This document shows, piece after piece, positions 10,446-19,301 of a DNA stretch of 19,509 nt. Both the position numbers and the translations under genes were made by a program. The DNA is taken from assembly GCA_016748015.1 (NCBI GenBank), contig JAAOMT010000521.1, positions 94,907 to 114,415 on the forward strand, read 5' to 3'. Every line of letters begins with the position of its first letter. The stretch's first letter is position 1. Below the pieces are notes generated by a model. The model was not told the origin of the DNA, did no database searches, and was given only the letters and a program-made list of their open reading frames with translations. The DNA is from Geosiphon pyriformis. Lineage: Eukaryota > Glomeromycota > Glomeromycetes > Archaeosporales > Geosiphonaceae.

Positions 10446-10712
10446 CCACTGTGCATGCACTCATTCTGCCAAATGTCTGTTTTCATTTATGGTCTATGAC
10501 ATGAATTGTTATATCTCTGTGCATGTACCCATTCTGCCGAATGTCTGTTTCTACTGACAGTCAATGACATAAATTGTTATACCTCTGTGCATGTACTCAT
10601 TCTGCCGAATGTCTGCTCTTACTTATGATCAATAACATAAATTGTTATTTAATCTCTGTGCTTGCTGCATTCCAGCTAAATGTCTGTTTCCACTTATGGT
10701 TATTGATATGCA
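10446..10712 (+). repeat. Tandem repeat, 68-bp unit, four copies
   Basis: The core CTCTGTGCATGTAC..ATTCTGCCgAATGTCTG recurs with GTGCATG (or GTGCTTG) at 10451, 10519, 10587 and 10658. The spacings are 68, 68 and 71 bases. Each unit also carries a CTTATGGTCAATGACATAAATTGTTAT-like tail with substitutions. The fourth copy is the most diverged and is cut short around 10712. The array is plainly more GC-rich than the surrounding DNA. Confidence 0.9.
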
Positions 10713-10819
10713 TCATAGGTTAAACTATTCCTATCTACTATCTAGTGAAACTACAGCCAACAGAACAGGCTTGACAAAATTGGCAGGAAAAAAATACTCT
10801 ATTGAGCTTGACTCTAATT

Positions 10820-11205
10820 TGATACAGATAACCACTAACCACCAATAATTTGCGAATTCAAAATTCAAATAATCACCACTCACCAATAATTCACAACTCA
10901 ATATTTGAATAACCATTACTCACCAAAAATGCCTGAATTCAATATTCAAATAACCATTACCCACCAATAATTTGCAATTCAACATTTGAATATAACCACC
11001 TAATAATATTTTGCAACTCAACATTTGAATAACCACTGGCCATCAAAAATGCACAAATTCAACATTCAAATATAACCACTACTTACAAATAATTCAACTC
11101 AACATTCGAATAACCATCACTCACCAATAATTTACGTTTTAACATTTGAATTACTATGCTCACCAGTAATTCGCAATTCAAAATTCGAATAACCAATGAA
11201 TACAA
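10820..11205 (+). repeat. Minisatellite, about 41-bp unit, about nine copies
   Basis: The unit reads roughly ACCACTCACCAATAATTTGC followed by AATTCAACATTTGAATA. The ACCAATAATT-like element recurs near 10841, 10882, 10922, 10963, 10998, 11042, 11085, 11123 and 11162, with spacings of 35-44 bases. Two variants seem to be mixed, one with AATAATTTGCAA and one with AAAAATGCACAA. Copies are diverged by substitutions and small indels, so the array is not newly expanded. Confidence 0.88.
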
Positions 11206-11299
11206 AATAGAAATTCATAAACAATCGATTATCAAATAACTGAATTAAATTTTAGGATTAGGTTGTGAGGAATTGATAATTGTTAGTCTGTTATTTATG

Positions 11300-11425
11300 C
11301 CTTGCAAGAATAAAAAGTGTAGGAGGGTAGTTTAAGATTTCTTACAAGAGTAAAAAACGAGAGGGGGTAGTTTTAGTTTAAGATTTTTTACAAGAATGAA
11401 GAGCGGAAGGAAGTAGCCACATTTG
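11300..11425 (+). repeat. Three-copy purine-rich tandem repeat, 40-47 bp
   Basis: CTTGCAAGAATAAAAAGTG (11301), CTTACAAGAGTAAAAAACGA (11341) and TTTACAAGAATGAAGAGCGG (11387) each lead into a G-rich core (GGAGGGTAG, GAGGGGGTAG, GGAAGGAAGTAG). The first two are followed by TTTAAGATTT. The third copy ends at about 11425 near the right end of the repeat-rich block. Confidence 0.75.
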
Positions 11426-11483
11426 TCAATTATCTTTTTTTTATCTATCTAGTCTATAGAAAAATTGTTCACCCATTGCCAAT

Positions 11484-14060
11484 TTTGATAAACTCTTCTT
11501 ATTTACTGTTTATTGTTTAAGCCTATTGAAATTTAATTCAGAAATTTGAAATGATCAATATAACATATTTAAGAAACCTAATGTATAATATACTATTGTT
11601 AATAATATATGTATTTTTAAATGATAATAGTTCAGTAATAACTTTAAAAATTGCTAATATTGGCTTAAGTCCAAGCAATAATAACTTTATTTTTAAACCA
11701 CTGGTTAAATATTCTTGAAACTTTTTTTATGCAAGTTCAGATTTAAATATTAAAATTTAGGCAATATTGAGCATATTTAATATACTTTTTCACTGTGTAA
11801 ACCGAAAACCCTCTGCTCTTGCTATCGAAATGTATTAATTTGATCAACTATGAATGAAAAATTTAGCGTTTTCAAAAAAAAACAATGAGTAAAAGTACTT
11901 GCTAAAAATCATGTTCAGTCTGGTCATTCAATACATTTTTATCGTAAATATGTGAAAATCTTGATTTATTACTTGGGAGTTATCGATGCTCAAGTGACTT
12001 TGATATATCTTAGGATATTATTGTCAAAACCAATCACATGCAATAATTCTTGGGTCAAATAGACGAGAGTTTTATTGTTATATAAAATCTAATATCTAAA
12101 TCTTTTAAATTAAGTTTCGTTTCAATTAATTATGGATTTTTATTTATTTATGCAAAAGTGATTTTTTTAATGCTCAAATTATTTTTGGTACTTTCTAAAT
12201 TTGATAAAAGAAATATATTCAAAATTTTGGGGGGTATAATAATACAGAGATTAATATTATAAACTCGTGATATAGTAATTTTTCGCATAAAAGTTTAATA
12301 TTTAAAACAGTTTTGAAAACAAATAATTTTTATGATCATTAATTCATTTTAGTTTAACGCATTTATTTTATTAATTTCTTTTTAAATTATTTTGGTTATC
12401 TGTTAGCTTGTTACTTCAATTTATAATAATACAATTTTAGCAAAAATTCTAATTTTAATTAAAAATCCAAAAAATCTGTGAAACCATTCTTGAACTTTGC
12501 GAAATTGTAAAAAGTATTTATAATGACTGTTTTTTTCTTCTAATATTTTTCATAAGCTATGCTATTTTGAATAATTAACATTATATTTGTGATATAAATA
12601 AAATTTTCTTCAGAGGCGAAATTTTAAAATTTATTAAATCAGCACAAGGGCCTATTTAGTCAGCCAAAGTTTAAGACTAAAGAAATCAAAAAACTGACAC
12701 ACAAGCTAACTCCTCATGGCTGGAAAATCATGTATGAAAATTATTTCGTTATAGCAGTCGAAATCAAAGCACTATAATGCATAATAAATCATAATTGAGG
12801 CAAATATTAAATATAAAAAATATTAAAGAAACTTATCCTAATTTAGTATGCTCTTTAATTAAGCACTATTTGATTTATTAGCAAATTATAAGGTTGAATA
12901 AATAAAAAGTTATTAATTAATTAAAATATTATTATTTATTCATTAGTATCAAAAATAAACAACATAGAATATGTGAAAAAAGTATTTGGATAAATTCATA
13001 TCATCTAGATTTGCTATGCTCTTTCTAATTTAAATTCAGTTAGATCAGGTAATTCAAGAAATTTTGGCAATTCCAACATCATAACAATTTGAATCACATT
13101 TATCATAAAGCTAAAAATTCCTTTTAGTGATTTTTCTAAAGTAATTGATTAGCCATCCAACTTTCCTAACCTAAATTTTATTAGAATCTTTAAAGCATAG
13201 TCAAGAAAAACATAGAAAAAGGTTTCGAAAAAATTTATGGAGGGGAAGATATCTTGCACAATGTTTAATTTAATTTAATAAAGTATGTAAAAAAATAGCA
13301 CTATTTATTTAAACTTGTGATTCAAAACTTTAAAATATATAATATTACTATTTCATTTGTTATTTAAAAAATTATATAAAAAATTATATAAAAGTTATTT
13401 TATTTATTTTAATTTCTTAAAGACATAAGTTAAATAGTTTAAAATTTTCTATTCACTTAAAATAACATTATTTTTTATAAGATTTTAACAAAAAACAGGA
13501 TATAAAATTTTTTATTTCAATTATAGTACTTTTTTGATAATGATTTATATCTAAAAAATTTTTAAAATTTTTTAGTCTCTGTTAAAATATTTAGTGTTTT
13601 ATAAAATTTGAAATATTATATTCCACGTTTAAAATTTTCAAAGCTTTCATTAAAACTTAAAATATAATAAGATTTGTGAATCAATTGATAATTTATGTTG
13701 ATAATTAATATAAAATTTTATTAAATTACTTTATAAGATTTGTGAATTTAAATAGAATAAAAATATTTTTAAATTTTTAATAAATTAAAATTGCAAAATT
13801 GTTTTTTAAAAAATTAAAATTTAGGATCTATCTTTGGACGGCTTAATAAATAATTAAAATCTTTTGATCCTTTTTTTTAATAAATAAAAATCAGTTAAAA
13901 TAATTAACAGAATTTTTAGAAAATTAAAATTAAGACTTTATAGAAATTTAAGCCTTAAAGCTTTTTTTAAATGTAGATTTAAATTTTTTAATACATATTT
14001 ATAAAGGTATGGATAAATATTAACTAATAAATATTACTAAACTATCTTTAAGACTTCTAG
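11484..14060. other. Long AT-rich stretch with two short protein-like open frames
   Basis: Two stretches stand out from the AT background. Bases 11889-12059 (+) are open for 57 codons without an ATG start near the stop-bounded beginning. Bases 12628-12777 (+) are open for 49 codons. Neither has a recognised domain. Elsewhere there are tandem fragments such as AAATTATATAAA twice at about 13367-13393 and ATAAGATTTGTGAAT twice (near 13667 and 13733). From 13260 to 14040 the sequence is almost pure A/T. No RNA gene was seen. Confidence 0.5.
12628..12777 (+). other. Short protein-like open frame, 49 codons
   Basis: Bounded by TAA at 12625 and TAA at 12775, this frame includes KFKTKEIKKLTHKLTPHGW and then KIMYENYFVIAVEIKAL. 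The mix of Gly, Pro, Trp, His and charged residues is unusual for random DNA this AT-rich, and the local base composition is more balanced. It has no ATG at the front and no recognised family, so it is best read as an exon remnant of an unknown protein or as chance. Confidence 0.25.
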
Positions 14061-14068
14061 TGCCAAGT

Positions 14069-14854
14069 TGATAAGATTTGCGATTTGGATTGAAACAGTT
14101 AAAACAATTTTTGAAAAATGATACATCTGAGTTGACAGAGTTTATTAAAGAAGTATAAACTCACATTCATATTATCACTTTCAAATATATTTGCTATAGA
14201 ATATAACTCTCAAAATAAATTTTTATTTTATAAAGATGCAATTTTTAAGAAGTCTGACCTATTATGAAGTTTTATAGTGCCACAAAAACTCTAGAAAAAG
14301 ATAATTTTTAAGTTATTAAATACAAACTCCTAAAATATTAAAAAAGTTTGTCGGATTGCAACAAATGGTCGAAAGGACTACATACTTGTTTTAGAATATA
14401 CAAACAGAAAAACTATAAATAAATATCTTAAATCAAACTTCTCTAAAATGAAGGTTGTAAAAAAATTATGGCTTGCAAAAAAGCTAACCTGGGAGATTTT
14501 CTGCCTTCATAAAGAAATGTTATTCATAGAGATTGGTAAGTAAAAGATATATAATTAAAAAGCAGAAGATATTATTTAACTATTTGATTTTCGAATTCCC
14601 TAAAAAGAATTCTCAATATATACGAAATGAAAAATTTGATACATATGTACTGAAAAGGCTTTTATAAAAGCTATTAGGTAAACATTCTTTATTATTGAAA
14701 GTAACTCAAAAAAAAAACCAATTTAAAAACTTCTGCCAAATATGTTCAATTTTACACTGAATGTTGAAATAAATTACCACAAAGTTGCCCATCTATAATT
14801 GAAATAATTAATTGTCTTAACGAAATTGAATGGCAATTCAGTTTTTCTTTTTAA
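14069..14854 (+). pseudogene. Second TKL-type protein kinase, heavily decayed
   Basis: Kinase landmarks appear in order but in three frames. The beta3/alphaC region reads LKQLKQFLKNDTSELTEFIKEV from 14090 to TAA 14156. A segment from 14376 reads DYILVLEYTNRKTINKYLKS, then LWLAKKLTWEIFCLHKEM. The catalytic loop reads LFIEI and is followed by a GTAAGT donor at 14536, the position where related kinases have an intron after HRDL. Helix F reads QYIRNEKFDTYVLKRLL, a stop, then KLLGKHSLL (14614-14680). The C-lobe end reads YVQFYTEC, a TGA (14765) where Trp is expected, then NKLPQSCPSIIEIINCLNEI (to about 14830). HRD is lost (FIE), no DFG segment is readable, and stops and frame changes are frequent. 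It resembles the 4491-5529 kinase (IRNEK/IRNKK and GKHSLL/SGHSLF) but is not a recent copy. Sel1 repeats are not visible downstream. Confidence 0.82.
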
Positions 14855-16190
14855 AAAAACATTGAATCTGAGAAAACATCCAGTAATTTCAATTATGAAA
14901 ACTCTTTAATATAATTAAAAAAACATTCAATATTATCAAAAAAAAGTTTGTTGCTTGATAATTATTTAAAAGTTGTTAACACAATAAAAAAATATCTTGA
15001 AAGCAATCAAAAAACACCTAAAAATATTTTGTTTATTTAAGTATTAACACTATAAAAAGCACTATTCACTATATTTTACTTGGGTTCTCTTTAGTATATA
15101 AAGTTAAAACAAAGCTTGAATTAATAAAAGTATTTCTAAAATTTTAGAAACAACAAATATCAAGAATTTTCTTAACCAATTTTTTTTAAATTATTGTTAT
15201 TTTAATAAAATTGGCACTCTTTAAGATAAAATTAAAGCATTTGAACTTTTTTTTAATAATAACAGAAGTGAATAATAAAAATATACAGCAGAATCTTGCA
15301 ATTTGTTATAATAATAGATAAGAAACAATAAAAAATAATAAAAAAACATAAAAACTTTATTTAAAAACAGCAAAAATAAGACATAAAAAAGCATAATAAT
15401 ATCTTAAATAGTGTTATCTAAATAGATAAAAAACAACAAAAAATAAGAAAAAGTATTTAAATTCTATTTAAAAACAACAAAGATAGCAGATTAAATACAC
15501 AATACCAACTTGTATTTTGTTAAAAAAAAAATTAATATGCAACAGAATATTTCGGAGACTATTAATTTTTATCAAAAAATTACAAAAACCAAAAAAATTT
15601 AGATTTTTTTAAAAATTACTTCGCCTGAATTTTGTCCAAATATTTAACATTCTGTTTTTAATTTTTTTTTAAATTTCTATAATCCAATCTTATAAGTTTG
15701 GAAGTTGGCCAAATCCCAAATAGTATATACCGAATCTAAATTCATAATACTATTATATAATTGTAATAATAAAATAAATACTAATTATACTACAATTGTA
15801 TACTATGTTTTAAACAAATAATGCATTTAATATAATTAAACATAAAAATAAATAAAAACTTTATTATTCTTTTTATGTTTTTATAATAACAACAAAATTG
15901 GTAACAAATTAATGTTTCAAAAATAATTAAGTTTTAAATTCATAATTTTAACAATAACATTTAAATATTCAAATATTTAATATTTATTTAAGACCAATAT
16001 TAAAATATATAATTTTTAATATTAATAACTAAATCTTTAAGATTTAAAATTATTCCACAATATTTTAAAGTCTTTATTTTATAATAAAAAACGATCTATA
16101 TTTAATGTTAAAATATATAAAAAAATAATAACAAAAAATTATATTTTAATAAACAAATTAATGAATATTGCACAATACAATAACAATTAT
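14855..16190. other. AT-rich stretch with no gene
   Basis: This intergenic stretch between two kinase-family relics is dominated by A/T runs with stops in all frames. The only structure noticed is a diverged direct repeat at 15313 and 15421, listed separately. The last 100 bases are upstream of the gene starting at 16272. Confidence 0.55.
15313..15486 (+). repeat. Diverged direct repeat, about 66 bp, offset 108 bp
   Basis: AATAGATAAGAAACAATAAA at 15313 recurs as AATAGATAAAAAACAACAAA at 15421. The likeness continues through TTTATTTAAAAACAGCAAA versus TCTATTTAAAAACAACAAA. The stretch is A-rich, so some similarity comes from composition, but the ordered matches over about 66 bases suggest a true old duplication. 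Confidence 0.45.
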
Positions 16191-16192
16191 AG

Positions 16193-16200
16193 TATATAGG
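16193..16200 (+). promoter_or_regulatory. Possible TATA box upstream of the 16272 gene
   Basis: TATATAGG lies about 72 bases before the ATG at 16272. TATA-like words are common in this AT-rich DNA, so support is only positional. Confidence 0.25.
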
Positions 16201-16929
16201 ACATAAATTTATACAGATCTGACACAAACCAAACATATATTAAGCTATATCTTCCCAAAACGCAAAAAACCATGGGGAGCATTGAAGATATTAAACAAGT
16301 ATTGAAGAAAGCTAAGACTGTGTATGAAAAATATCCCAAGAAACTAGAGAAGTTTATAGAGGGTGAGAAGGGAAATAGGTTATGAAAATTAAAGAAGGAT
16401 CTAAGAGAGAAGAAGGATGTAGACAAAAAGCAAAGGAAAAAGTAGGTAGAAGAAAAGGAAAAGTTGAAAGAAGCAAATGATTAAAAGTAGAAAAGAACGA
16501 GTGGAAAGTGCAGATGCAAAAACTACAAAATGCTTTGATGGAAATAACTAAGATAAGTAACAACTTTGTGACTTGTAACTCGGGTGTTGGGAACAGAGTT
16601 TATGACTTTAAGTACTGACTCTGACTTATGCATGTTGCATTCTTGCAACTTCAATATTGTTGAATGTTGTTTCACTTGCAGAATCAAATCTCCTCCAAAA
16701 AGACTACACAATGGTATTGTAATTTTTAACACAGATTTATACATCAATGTTGATAGCCCCCTGGTTTTTAACAATTTGAACAATAGAACCTGACAACACT
16801 AAGTTTATGTGTACAAACTTATTCAGCCATTCGATACTCTGCCAAACTCATGCTGGCCAGTTGCTAGACCTCATTAATACATCTCTTCTTGCAAAGCTTC
16901 CTGTGTGTTTATACTCGGACTTAGGAAAA

Positions 16930-17007
16930 GTATGACCTTAATATTTATATTAGCTGTTCTTAATCTATTCATAATTGACAATATTATCTTATTTTGACAA
17001 ATGCCAG
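16930..17007 (+). other. Phase-0 intron in the coiled-coil/kinase-like gene
   Basis: Donor GTATGA at 16930 and acceptor TGCCAG ending at 17007 bound 78 bases. The upstream frame (ending LPVCLYSDLGK) joins the downstream frame (FRELDDCIYYDE) without a shift, and the unspliced sequence has stops right after the donor. This is good evidence that the region was a spliced eukaryotic gene. Confidence 0.72.
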
Positions 17008-17223
17008 TTTCGAGAACTTGATGACTGTATCTATTATGATGAAATAAATAGGGAGAATGAATTAGCATTTATGATCAAGCATATTCTCTCTGAGATGGGA
17101 TTTACCAAAATTCTAACCAAAGGAGATATAATTACACCCGTGGAGTTATTAACCATACATTATCTGGAATTCCTCTGCCATAACTCTGATTTTCGATTCG
17201 AATTTCCCAGTAATGCAACTGAG

Positions 17224-17472
17224 GTGTATGTATTATTTTGTGTGCTGTTTTTAGTGTTTATTAGTTTTTGTTTTCATGTCTAACTTTAACAACAACAAAA
17301 ATTTTAGACTTAATCTTCTTGGATATGTTAAGAATGTACTAGTAATAAAAAATAAAATAAAGTCTGCATGAAACAAGTTAGAAACTGCCAAAAAAAAACT
17401 CATATCCAAGTTTAGCAAACTCGATCTATTATATTTCAGTAATATTAAATTTTTTATTTTGTTATGTTGTAG
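17224..17472 (+). other. Probable second intron, donor unclear
   Basis: Coding-like text ends at FPSNATE (17223) and resumes with AKDIICFF after a TGTTGTAG acceptor ending at 17472. The donor area reads GAGGTGTATGT. Available GT sites give phase 0 or phase 2, while the acceptor needs phase 1. A two-base insertion at the donor (GAG-G-tg-TATGT) would explain this. Confidence 0.55.
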
Positions 17473-18249
17473 CAAAAGACATTATTTGCTTTTTTGCAAT
17501 TGATGGTCGCAGCAAAACATTGGTTGCACTATCCACAGAACTTTACCTGAATGATGTCAATGCTCAATTCACAGTTCTCAAGATAATCATTAATACTGTG
17601 CGCATTTTTAAAGTAATCCTTTTCATTAAGCCACTACAACTCGGAAATTCTACAATTAATTTCTTTGAAGACTATGTCGAGAAAGTTGTATCGGCCAGTG
17701 AACTCTATGACTTTGAGGAGGAGAGCAATTGTGTTGATACATTAAAGCTCATGTACGAGCTTGCCAAAGATCATCATGGACTCGTTCAGGTCTTGAAAGG
17801 ACCAATCTTTGAAGCAGGTTGGCCAGGGAAATATATAATTGAACTGAAGACACGTGGCATTAAACGCCCACTGAAAGACTAGCAAACAACATGAGTAATG
17901 ACATGCAGTTTGCTTATAGAACTGAAGAGACTTCATCAATTTGGTTACATTCATTGTGACATTCTTTTATCAAATATTGTTTATGATTTGAATAATTTTA
18001 AAGAGTATGAATATGTTCTTATTGATTTTGAGCATGAAGATAAAACAAACAAAGAATTTGACATTTTATTAACAGACTGAGATGATGGCACATGTGATGA
18101 GAGTAATTCCTACACAACTCTTTCAGACATGTATCAATTAGGCAAGTTATTAATACAATGTTCTCCAATGATGGACAGGACTTTACAAGCAAATTAAAAA
18201 AAAGATGCTAGAAGCAGATGCAGCACTCCAAAACCCATGGATTGCTTAA

Positions 18250-19301
18250 TTTGAGTTATAAGTAATGTATTTGGTGACATGATCTTTATTTGTTAATGTA
18301 TGTATATGTAGCTTTAGAATGCTACAATATTATTGATAAAAATAAAATGGGAGTGAATGAAACTTTTCTGCATTCTTGATAAGTAAGTAATGTGTACAGT
18401 CTTATTATATTATTGAGAATTTCTTTGACAAAAGTGATAAAACTGGTTAAATTTAGAATTGATACATTATGGATGTTTAAAGAAAGGAATATGCTGGTTT
18501 CTAAACTCTTTGCTTAATGAGAATGACAGTTCCTTCCTGTTTACACATAAATCATGCACAAACATTTTTTTACAGTAGAAATTGGTAACCACTTATTCAA
18601 ACGAATTGATATCAATATTATATGTGATTGAAAATTTGTCTGGCATAAAGTAAATAATACTTTATTTTTACATGTGTATTTCTGGAATTTATGTGTTAAA
18701 ACACTTAGCTCTGCTTATTCTGGGGTATCGACTGTAGCAGTGCTGATGCAAATACAAACTCGTTGGAAAAATTTTTTTTCTAACATATTATCAAATAAAG
18801 CTTTAAAAAACCCTCTTCAATAGCAATTGATTCATATTTTATCTCTTATCCTTTGTCTTTTATCCAAATCATGGAAAACAAAAAATTAATAAAAAACGTC
18901 TATATGCTCATAATTACAGCAAGTGTGAATTTTGTCAAGAGAGTACTCAATAAATGTAGTGCCATATTTTTTAAAAAACTTTTCAAGTAGTTGATAAATA
19001 ATAATAATTATTGAAATATTTTTATAAGGTATATATTTGTATAAATTAATATATGATAAAACTTTAACCATATTAATTATAGTATTATTAAATTTCATAT
19101 TTCAATATAATAAAATATACTTTTATTTATTCATGAATTTATTACAAAATATTAAAATAATTTGAAAGTGCTTACTGATTTTGTCAAGTGTGTTTTTATT
19201 TGTATGACTGATGCTAATAGAAAAATCCAGATCTGGAAAAAAAGACGCTTAAATCAAAAAAATTCTTGACCATTAAATATGATAAATGAAAGTCTTACCA
19301 C
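18250..19301. other. Intergenic stretch between convergent gene relics
   Basis: The 3' side of the plus-strand gene and the downstream part of the minus-strand kinase fragment meet here. Bases 18250-18790 are of mixed composition with no recognised protein. Bases 18880-19180 are very AT-rich. On the minus strand a possible GTAAGA donor (19298) and TTTCCAG acceptor (exon from 19232) exist, but no kinase sequence follows the acceptor in any frame. Confidence 0.5.
18341..18346 (+). terminator. Possible polyadenylation signal
   Basis: AATAAA lies 92 bases after the final TAA of the coiled-coil/kinase-like gene, in fairly mixed sequence. AATAAA is frequent in this AT-rich DNA, so support is positional only. 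Another copy is at 18794. Confidence 0.25.

Larger units (their letters stand above)
9460..11483. repeat. About 2-kb repeat-rich block bounded by short direct repeats
   Basis: The block is visibly less AT-rich than both flanks. It starts with TTGTTG-CCCATTGCCAA (9460-9476) and ends with a near copy, TTGTTCA-CCCATTGCCAA (11466-11483). Inside are at least four different tandem repeats (29, 68, about 41 and about 40-47 bp) and a TATATAAA at 10033. It holds no convincing protein. One reading is a non-autonomous LTR-type or other mobile element: 9461 begins TGTTG, and AGGTATCAAAGGTT at 10252 loosely resembles an initiator-Met tRNA primer site. A second full-length LTR was not found, so that reading is weak. 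Confidence 0.4.
16272..18249 (+). pseudogene. Coiled-coil protein with C-terminal kinase-like domain, probable young pseudogene
   Basis: The ATG at 16272 has a strong context (AAACCATGG). The N-terminus (MGSIEDIKQVLKKAKTVYEK...) and the next hundred residues are Lys/Glu-rich and coiled-coil-like, with stops at 16383, 16443 and 16482 and a frame change. A conserved-looking middle part follows (16584-16793, then from 16801). It continues across a clean intron (16930-17007) as FRELDDCIYYDEINRENELA and LRFEFP-like text to 17223. After a second intron the frame from 17473 reads AKDIICFFAIDGRSKTLVAL, then INFFEDYVEKVVSASELYDF and GLVQVLKGP. The kinase fold shows HCDILLSNIV (17952) for the catalytic loop H-x-D-x4-N and IDFEHE (18021) for the metal-binding segment; the loop Arg is Cys. 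TTLSDMYQLGKLL matches helix F. Stops at 17880, 17892, 18078 and 18195 break it, and LEADAALQNPWIA ends at TAA 18247 in a shifted frame. The family is not named here; proteins of this build are expected in glomeromycete fungi. Confidence 0.72.

Noticed and set aside
10257-10460. 67-codon minus-strand open frame with fairly balanced composition
   Set aside because: Lies in the less AT-rich repeat block where open frames arise more easily; no recognised domain and it runs into the 68-bp array.
10642-10848. 68-codon plus-strand open frame
   Set aside because: Its first part is the last 68-bp repeat unit and its end is the first minisatellite unit, so it is unlikely to be a protein.
10820-11205. 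Possible CRISPR array because of regular 41-bp spacing
   Set aside because: The whole unit repeats, without conserved repeats separated by unique spacers, and the host looks eukaryotic.
16187-16783. Minus-strand open frames of 69-86 codons
   Set aside because: Antisense to the Lys/Glu-rich coiled-coil exon; rich in Phe, Ser and Leu as expected for its complement.
17251-17475. 74-codon minus-strand open frame
   Set aside because: Lies antisense to the proposed second intron and has no recognised motif; an A/T-driven frame is more likely.
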